Below are positions 58,280 to 64,000 of a stretch of DNA of 64,000 nucleotides, piece by piece. The DNA is taken from assembly GCA_015143295.1 (NCBI GenBank), contig JABCRI010001098.1, positions 1-64,000 on the forward strand, in the 5' to 3' direction. A program made the position numbers and the translations under genes. This DNA is from Tetracentron sinense (lineage: Eukaryota; Streptophyta; Magnoliopsida; Trochodendrales; Trochodendraceae). Below the pieces are notes generated by a model. It was not told the DNA's origin, did not search any database, and saw only the letters and a program-made list of their open reading frames with translations. Numbering within the stretch: position 1 is the stretch's first letter; each line of letters opens with the position of its first letter.

Positions 58280-59070
58280 TAGTGTTAGAAGAAATCGTAA
58301 CGAAATCCGAGCCCCTGTTTGGATTTGGTGCGCGGTTGTGGGTTTAAGCCTAACTATAGTTTCTAAATATTGATTACGGGCCTCTCGGTGCCCAAATCGG
58401 GAAAATGACCTCGGATTCAATCAAAACTAATTCTTACACTTAGGTTGGGTCGAAATTCATGCGTTAGAAGAAACTGTATCGAAATCCGAGCCCCGATTTG
58501 AATTTGGTGCGTGGTTGTGGGTTTAGGCCTAACTATAGTTTCAAAGTATGGATTTCGGGCCCCCGGTGCCCAAATCGAGCAAATGACCTCGAATTCCATC
58601 GAAACCAATTTCCATACTTAGGTTGGGTTGAAATACATGCGTTAGAAGAAACCGCATCGAAATCCTAGCCCCGGTTTGGATTTGGTGCACGGTTGTAGGT
58701 TTAGGACTAACTATAGTTTCTAAGTATGGATTTCGAGCCTCTCGGTGGCCAAATCTGGCAAACGATCTCAGATTCCATCGAAATCAATTCTCACTCTTAG
58801 GTTGGATCGAAATACACGCGTTAGAAGAGATCACATCGAAATCTGAGCCCTGATTTGGATTTGGTGCACGGTTGTGGGTTTAGGCTTAACTATAGTTTCT
58901 AATTATGGATTTTGAGCCTCTCGGTGCCCAAATTGGGCTAACAACCTCGGATTCAATCGAAACCAATTCCCACACTTAGGTTGGGTCGAAATACACGCAT
59001 TAGAAGAAGTCTCATCGAAATCCAAGCCCCGATTTAGATTTGGTGCGCGATTGTGGGTTTAGGCCTAACT
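58280..59070. repeat. 179-bp tandem array in CACTA element, 4.4 units
   Basis: Units start at 58282, 58461, 58639, 58818 and 58997 (spacing 178-179 bp), each with GTTAGAAGAA, GGATTTGGTGC, TTTAGGCCTAACTATAG and CTCGGTGCCCAAAT. The last unit stops at TAGGCCTAACTAT (59070). It lies between transposase sequence and the distal part, possibly in an intron. Confidence 0.92.
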
Positions 59071-59550
59071 ATTCCTGACAACTTTGAAAATTTTGTCATG
59101 AGTTTGTTTCTTTGCTTATTGTTAAATTATTAAATCCTTAAATTTTATCATTTCGATATTCTGATAATAAATTGTATTTTATTGTTTTTTATAGGAGGGA
59201 GCTAGCAACACAGACTTGTCAAGTCGTGGAGCACCAGGAGGGAGCTAGGCACCTAGCTTAAGATTTTTTTTCCTTATTTTCTATTCAACACTTTTTCTGG
59301 GCATGTATTTATATTTTTATTATTACATTTTGAGCATGTATTCTGATTAGATGGATGTATTATGTTTACATTTTGGGCTTATTATATATTTCTTACAGGT
59401 ACGGAATTGTCTAAAATTATTTTATTGCTGATAGGTACAAATAATACACGTAAAAAAAATATTTGTAAAAAAATAATTATTATTTATTCACTAATTGCGC
59501 CAGTTTTACCTGTCGCTATAGATAATATTAATATTATTATTTATAAATAC
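59071..59550 (+). other. CACTA distal non-coding region
   Basis: AT-rich; a duplicated GAGGGAGCTAG lies near 59195-59250. No clear frame was recognised. Confidence 0.4.
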
Positions 59551-59935
59551 TCAGCGACGGTTACAACCGCCGTTATATATAATATAAATAACGGTGGTTT
59601 TCACCACCGTGATATATACAATATATCACAACAGTTTTTAACTGCTGTTATTTTTATTATATATAACGGCAGTTTTAGACGCTGCAATAGGGATTTTTTT
59701 TTTGGTAATCCGCAATAGGGATTTTAATATGATTATTAAAATGCTAACTACGGCGGTTATAAATCGCTGTTAAATGTTGTATTTATAACCGCAGTTCTTG
59801 TAAACTGCCGTGCATGGCGCCCCAAAAAGCTTTCTTGACGCAGTAATCAACGACTATTTTCTTAACCACCGTTATATCCTTTAACGGCGGTTATAGGTCT
59901 TATAGCAGCGGTTTTGAACCACCGCTAAAAACCTT
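59551..59935. repeat. CACTA subterminal palindromic repeats
   Basis: At least eight imperfect palindromes of AACGGCGGTT/AACCGCCGTT type (59555, 59590, 59630, 59670, 59750, 59790, 59865, 59905) alternate strand and variant (GGCGG, GGTGG, GGCAG). CACTA transposases bind such subterminal repeats. Confidence 0.85.
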
Positions 59936-59948
59936 GAATTTTGTAGTG
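59936..59948 (-). other. CACTA 3' terminal inverted repeat
   Basis: GAATTTTGTAGTG ends in the diagnostic GTAGTG. The flanking 3-bp duplication cannot be checked because the 5' end is missing. Confidence 0.85.
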
Positions 59949-61555
59949 TTTGAAAGGGGTTCTCGGTAGTGGATGATTTGAAAGAGAGAGAGCATTGAGA
60001 GTGATCTTTGTGAGAGGTCTCTCTGCTATGTTCTGTCCTCCTCTGTTATGGGAAAGCCGGGAGGTCCCCTTTGCTGTTTTATATCTTTGTCCTCTATTCT
60101 TCCCCTGGTAAATGAGTTATATGTTTTTTTTGAGTTTAAATATGAGGCGAAGTAGAAGGGTTTTGAGCGGAGCTCTCTTTTTAATATGTAGATATGTGAC
60201 AGTCTTCTAATTATTGAGAGAAGTTGTGGTAGGTTTGCAAAGATTTTTTCTCAATAAATACAAGATTGCCACCGACTTTAATTTAAAGGGTAGCTCTGCT
60301 CAAACGCGTTGAAACAGAGTTGTGTCTCATATTGAAACTTTTTTTGAATGGGAGAGAATTGAGAAAGTATAGGGATTAGATTCGAACGCCTTGAAACCGG
60401 GTAGGGTACCCTTGTTAGAAAGTTTTTTTGACCGGCCTGATTATAGGGGTTGTTACATGGAGAGATAGGAAAGAAGGAGGAGACTGTTTTAGGGCGAGGG
60501 AGAGACCTGAGGAATTAGAGTGTGAGGTGGATTAGGGATAGGACAGGTGGAGAGGTAAGAGTGAGAAGTGGGAGAGAGAATGAGTGCGAGAGATATAGGT
60601 GTGGGCAGGTGTATCATACTTAATAAATCGAGAGAGAGAGAGAGGGAGAGAGAGAGAGAGAGAAATAGGTGGTGGTGGTGCGGTGAGACATGTTGGGCTG
60701 GTGTATCATGTTGGGAACACCGCCACCCTATTTATAGATGTAAATTAGGCGCACCAATGATATTTTACACCCCAATAATTGATTTGGGTGTGAAGGATGC
60801 ACATAGGGGCTTGTATACTCCAGCCATTTTATTGGGTACACCATATGTATAATAAGAATGGTATACATTACTAATTAGGGTGTGAAGCAGACGGGGGTAG
60901 AAAAATTTTGCCGCCTAAATGGTCATGAATGGTTAGGTACAATGGGAGTCATATACTAGGATTGGACTTGAATGATAGATTAGAAAGTGTTGTAAGCACA
61001 ATTTTGCACCCATATAGAGTCTACAAGATCTCTTGTGACCTACTAAAGAATTTTTTTCTTGTTATCCTAATTTTTTTGAAAAGTGACCAAAATATGGCTG
61101 CCTTTTTAAATTATCAAAAGGTCCTTGAGTACAAAACTACTAAATGCTCCTAAGATTTCTAGAAATGTGTACCAATTTATTTCAAATTATTTAAAACTAG
61201 AGGGTGGCACATGTGATGCACGTGAGAGAGGAGAAGGGGAAAGAGGCTAGGAAGAGGGATCCTAGTGAGAGCATTTGAAAAAATAAATTAAGGAATATTT
61301 TCGGTATAGAAACTTGAGGGGTATTTTGGATATCTTCTATTCGGATAGATGTCCCTATGAAAAAAATTGTCAGGGACACGTTGGTTAAAGAAATATGACG
61401 AATTAGGGACATTTTGAGACTCAAAAAATTTTAGGGGCATTTTGGGGTATATAGCAAAGAAATGGGGTGGGCGGGGCCTTGGTGAGACGTTCTTCTTTCA
61501 GAGCCTTTTGCCAAGAGAGCCAGGAGTCTAGTTACGCCACTGAGGTCGCCATGTG
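59949..61555. other. Unassigned sequence with GA microsatellite
   Basis: Purine-rich stretches and a (GA)n tract at about 60627-60664 are present. An open frame across the GA tract (60568-60852) has Arg/Glu repeats and no recognisable domain, so it is not annotated as a gene. No known element was recognised. Confidence 0.4.
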
Positions 61556-62205
61556 TCCCTTTTAACACTCCTTAACTATGGTTAAGATTCATCCACCCCT
61601 AAAGTTCACCCACTTATACTTGTTTTTAGAAGAAAAAAATATGGAAAAATTTTAACCCTAGGAGTTAGTGAATTTTAGTCAGGGTTTAAAAAAATTAATT
61701 GTTTTTTTATAAAAACCAAGGATAAGTGGGTAAACTTTAAGGGTGGGTGAATCTTAACCACAGTTGGAGTCTGGCTACGCCCTTGAGGTTGCCATGTGTC
61801 TCTTTTGACACCCCTTAACTATGGGTAAGATTCACCCACTCCTAGGGTTCACCCACCTATCCTTGGATTTTAGAAAAAAAAAGTTAACTCTATGAGTAAG
61901 TGAATTTTAACCAGAGTTTAAAAAAATTAATATTTTTTTAAAAAAAAACTAAGAATATGTGGGTGAAACCTAGGGGTTCCATGTGTCTCTTTCGACACCC
62001 TTAACTATGGTTAAGATTCACCTAACCCTAGAGTTCACCCAGCCCTAGGGTTCACCCACTTCTCTTTGGTTTTTATAATTTTTTTTATAAACCATGGTTA
62101 AAATTCACTAACTCCTAGGGTTAATTTTTTTAAAAAAAGAAAAAGTAAGGAAAAGTAGGTGAAACCTAGGGGTGGGTGAATCTTAACCACAGTTAAGGAG
62201 TGTAT
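61556..62205. mobile_element. Cluster of three foldback MITEs
   Basis: Three adjacent units (about 61556-61770, 61795-61978, 61979-62205) each begin CATGTGTCYCTTTTGACACC and CTTAACTATGGTTAAGATTC, and each carries GGGTTCACCCAC. Each closes with the inverse (GGGTGGGTGAATCTTAACCA) except the second, which is cut short. Centres are TTTTTAAAAA-rich and contain CCTAGGAGTTAGTGAATTTT. They are non-coding. Confidence 0.75.
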
Positions 62206-62800
62206 AACGTTAGAAAATTTCAAGTCTACTATAGATGAGTAAAACGGTTGTATGGGAATTAAGTGAAATTTATGTCTTATATACATGATAATGATAAGGG
62301 TAATTTGAGAATTTAACACAAATTAGTCTACTTTTATAAGGGGAGTGATATTGTAATAGATAAATAGAAGTTAAGGGCATTTTTGGAATTAAAACAAATA
62401 TCAATCAACGTTTTGAATAGAGGAATTCTCGTTATATTACTAATAAAATAATAATAATAATAATCTTTACTATTATTATTATAAAAAAAAAACTTTGATT
62501 TAATGTTTTACTTTAATTCCCAAACTACCCCTTGCTCATCTATCTATTTAAATCACAGCCAATTGCGATTGAACTCGGGGAGAGTTCAATCACACTCGTG
62601 GGGTTAACACATGTCCCTTTTAACTCCTATTAACTGTGGTTAACCCCTTCCCCTCGCTCTCATGTGCATCGCACTTGCCACCCGCTAAGTAAAGATAAAG
62701 ATATTTATTGGTTTAATTTGGGCTCTTTCTGGGTCGAAATAGGTTCTAGGTTTAAAATAAGAATTAGTCTAGGGATACTCCCAAGGTGTATCCCAACCTT
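62206..62800. other. AT-rich spacer with AAT/ATT hairpin and MITE relic
   Basis: (AAT)n at 62445-62463 is followed by (ATT)n at 62470-62483, which can fold back. ACATGTCCCTTTTAACTCC and AACTGTGGTTAACC near 62610-62645 are a relic of the MITE family described at 61556-62205. Confidence 0.5.
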
Positions 62801-62990
62801 CTTTTTTTTGGAAGGTAAAAAAGCCTCCAAGGTTGCCACGCCATCAATGATGAGATGACATCACCCTCATCGGCATGCATCCACACCGGGCACTCGGAAA
62901 ATCCCCATATGGACGTGCGGGTAAGTCGAGGGGAGGAGAGTTGAACACACGACCCAAAGTATGAAACCCTGGGGAGTGAAACCTATAAAG
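62800..62990 (-). mobile_element. SINE copy, related to the one at 52684
   Basis: On minus, GTGTTCAACTCTCC and CCTCGACTTACCC align with the B-box region of the 52684 SINE. A T-run on + at 62800-62810 would be its 3' A tail. It is partial and diverged. Confidence 0.45.
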
Positions 62991-63029
62991 GATAAAAATT
63001 GTAAAAATGATTAAGTGTTGTGACAACAA

Positions 63030-63605
63030 GCATGTTTTTGATGTTATAACGGTGGATACGAGCTCATACGTATTTTTGAGTACATATTCGTTGTGCGTAT
63101 GACAACAGACCCATTGTGCTCTCCACAATGGAAACGTTGTCTTCTAGACAACGGACTTGTAGTCATTAAGACAGCGATATCGTCCTTGTTACAACAATGG
63201 ACCCGTGCTTTAGTCAACAACGAGAAAGTGATCAGGAGGCGATCATTTTACTCTGACAGTAGGAGAAAAGCACTGTCTTGGCATTTAACGTTGATCACTT
63301 TTGCGTGCTGTCAGAACAAACCGACTTAACTAATAGTAGGCTCCCACGTGTGACACGTAAGCTCCATATCTGTCAGACATATTTGGTAATGAGAATAGAG
63401 CCCGTGATATGGGCATCTATGGCCATCCATGGGCATCCTGAGCTTAACCTATAAAAACCCCTAGAGGCTCAGTGAGATAGATATCTGATATCTGAAATCA
63501 AATCCAAAAATCATCAAAGAACTTAACCAAGAGCTTCATATCTTTTCTCTCTTACTCTCAGTGTTCTTACTGTTCATCATCTTCTATACATACTTACTTT
63601 ATCAT
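63030..63605 (+). mobile_element. LTR-like promoter fragment with ACAACG/CGTTGT motifs
   Basis: Inverted ACAAC/GTTGT motifs (63060-63215) precede a TATA box (CTATAAAAACCCC at about 63451). A CA/TC-rich leader follows, then ATCATCGGAGTGGAGG at 63601. The layout resembles U3-R-U5 of Tat/Ogre-like LTRs and the fragment at 32770-33363. No ends were found. Confidence 0.35.
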
Positions 63606-63700
63606 CGGAGTGGAGGACAGGGTTTGAACCCTCCACCTTCAACCTTCTACCAGTAAACCAGTGCTTCTTTGACGCGTGGCGAGTCCGGGAATTTCCCCCT
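63606..63700 (-). mobile_element. tRNA-like SINE head
   Basis: On minus, TGGTTTACTGGTAGAAGG (A-box-like) is followed by GGAGGGTTCAAACCCTG (B-box) at tRNA-like spacing. The body was not identified. It abuts the LTR fragment at its left. Confidence 0.35.
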
Positions 63701-63839
63701 TCAAAACCCTTATGTTATGATTGGTTGCCAAGAAAATAGGTGAAAACATGGAAAAGAAAAGAAAATTTTGGATTTCTAATACAAATTTTAGTTGTGTTTT
63801 GTCCAATTTTCTTTTTTTTTCCATGTTTTTACTTATTTT

Positions 63840-63915
63840 CTCAGCAACCAAACATAGGGTTAAGGTTAGTGAATCTTAACCATAGTTAAGAGGTGTTAAA
63901 AGGGACACGTGTTGA
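63840..63915 (-). repeat. End fragment of the 61556-type MITE
   Basis: GTGAATCTTAACCATAGTTA followed by AGAGGTGTTAAAAGGGACAC is the inverse of the conserved MITE start. The rest is absent or lies to the left in degraded form. Confidence 0.5.
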
Positions 63916-64000
63916 TCTATGGCACGAGAGCTAGATGATTTTGGTCTGGTAAGGGCCAAACGAGATCCCATCCCCAAGGGGGGACACTGTTTTGAACACA

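Larger units (their letters stand above)
53830..59948 (+). mobile_element. CACTA (En/Spm) transposon, 5' truncated, with G2 insertion
   Basis: The element holds transposase pieces, a DUF4218 region, a 179-bp tandem array, subterminal palindromes and a 3' terminus GAATTTTGTAGTG at 59936-59948, the inverse of CACTACAAAATTC. The left terminus is missing. G2 copy i is inserted at 54479-56659. Confidence 0.88.

Noticed and set aside
58282-59070. 179-bp repeats as 5S rDNA or a tRNA cluster
   Set aside because: No 5S internal control region, no A/B box pair and no tRNA cloverleaf seen in the unit.
60568-60852. Open frame over the GA microsatellite
   Set aside because: Arg/Glu run from (GA)n, no domain, no homology recognised.
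63030-63605. Endogenous pararetrovirus (caulimovirus-like) promoter
   Set aside because: Only a TATA box and leader are visible. No viral coding sequence lies nearby, and the GGAGTG motif fits an LTR better.

Overview
This is plant (angiosperm) nuclear DNA made almost entirely of nested transposable elements. Plant origin is shown by Ty1/copia elements primed by initiator-Met tRNA (TTGGTATCAGAGCC), a Tekay-like Ty3/gypsy chromovirus with a C-terminal chromodomain, a CACTA transposon with a TNP2/Transposase_21 protein and DUF4218, and a broken LRR receptor-kinase gene. No intact protein-coding gene, rRNA, tRNA gene or CRISPR array was found. The species cannot be told from the sequence.

LTR families (my working names): A = copia LTR of about 2.2 kb (TGTTGGAC..TTTCA); D = second copia LTR of about 2.2 kb, seen only on the minus strand; G1 and G2 = related Ty3/gypsy (Tekay-like) LTRs of about 2-3.3 kb (TGTAG..CA). 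Most insertions are solo LTRs, and target-site duplications (TSDs) let the nesting be resolved.

Left block (1-18.8 kb): an A LTR (1-1998) sits in a G1 LTR (-, 1999-3647), which sits in the interior of a minus-strand D element (PBS at 4653, LTR 4666-9727). The D LTR holds a G2 solo LTR (6120-8975). The D element split the reverse transcriptase of a Tekay element whose degraded pol (9728-12134), PPT and 3' LTR (12135-14129) follow. That element sits in another LTR (14130 onward), which also holds G2 solo LTR 15398-18680.

Middle block (18.8-33.4 kb): D solo LTR 18828-21073 and G2 solo LTR 21131-23407 lie in an A LTR fragment ending at 24234. Next comes an LRR receptor-kinase pseudogene on the minus strand (24235-25531 plus signal-peptide exon piece 32202-32257). 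It is split after the signal peptide by G2 solo LTR 25532-32201 (TSD ATGGA), which itself carries a D and another G2 solo LTR.

Right block: a complete copia element A1 (33369-51124, TSD ATATG) has paired LTRs, PBS, PPT and a decayed pol, and carries three G2 solo LTRs (33738-36253, 38578-41279, 46945-49662). From 51.1 to 53.6 kb lie foldback MITEs, a 145-bp tandem duplication, a SINE and a GGT minisatellite. A CACTA element (about 53.8-59948) is split by a G2 solo LTR (54479-56659) and keeps its transposase pieces, a 179-bp tandem array, subterminal palindromes and the 3' terminus. The last 4 kb hold foldback MITEs, SINE-like pieces and an LTR fragment.

Most notable: G-type LTRs carry, upstream of the TATA box, arrays of 14-bp palindromes whose sequence differs between copies while dyad symmetry is kept. 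They also share a second variable tandem array, a 9-bp-stem hairpin and a short acidic reading frame (PWVEEEY) just downstream of a possible splice acceptor.
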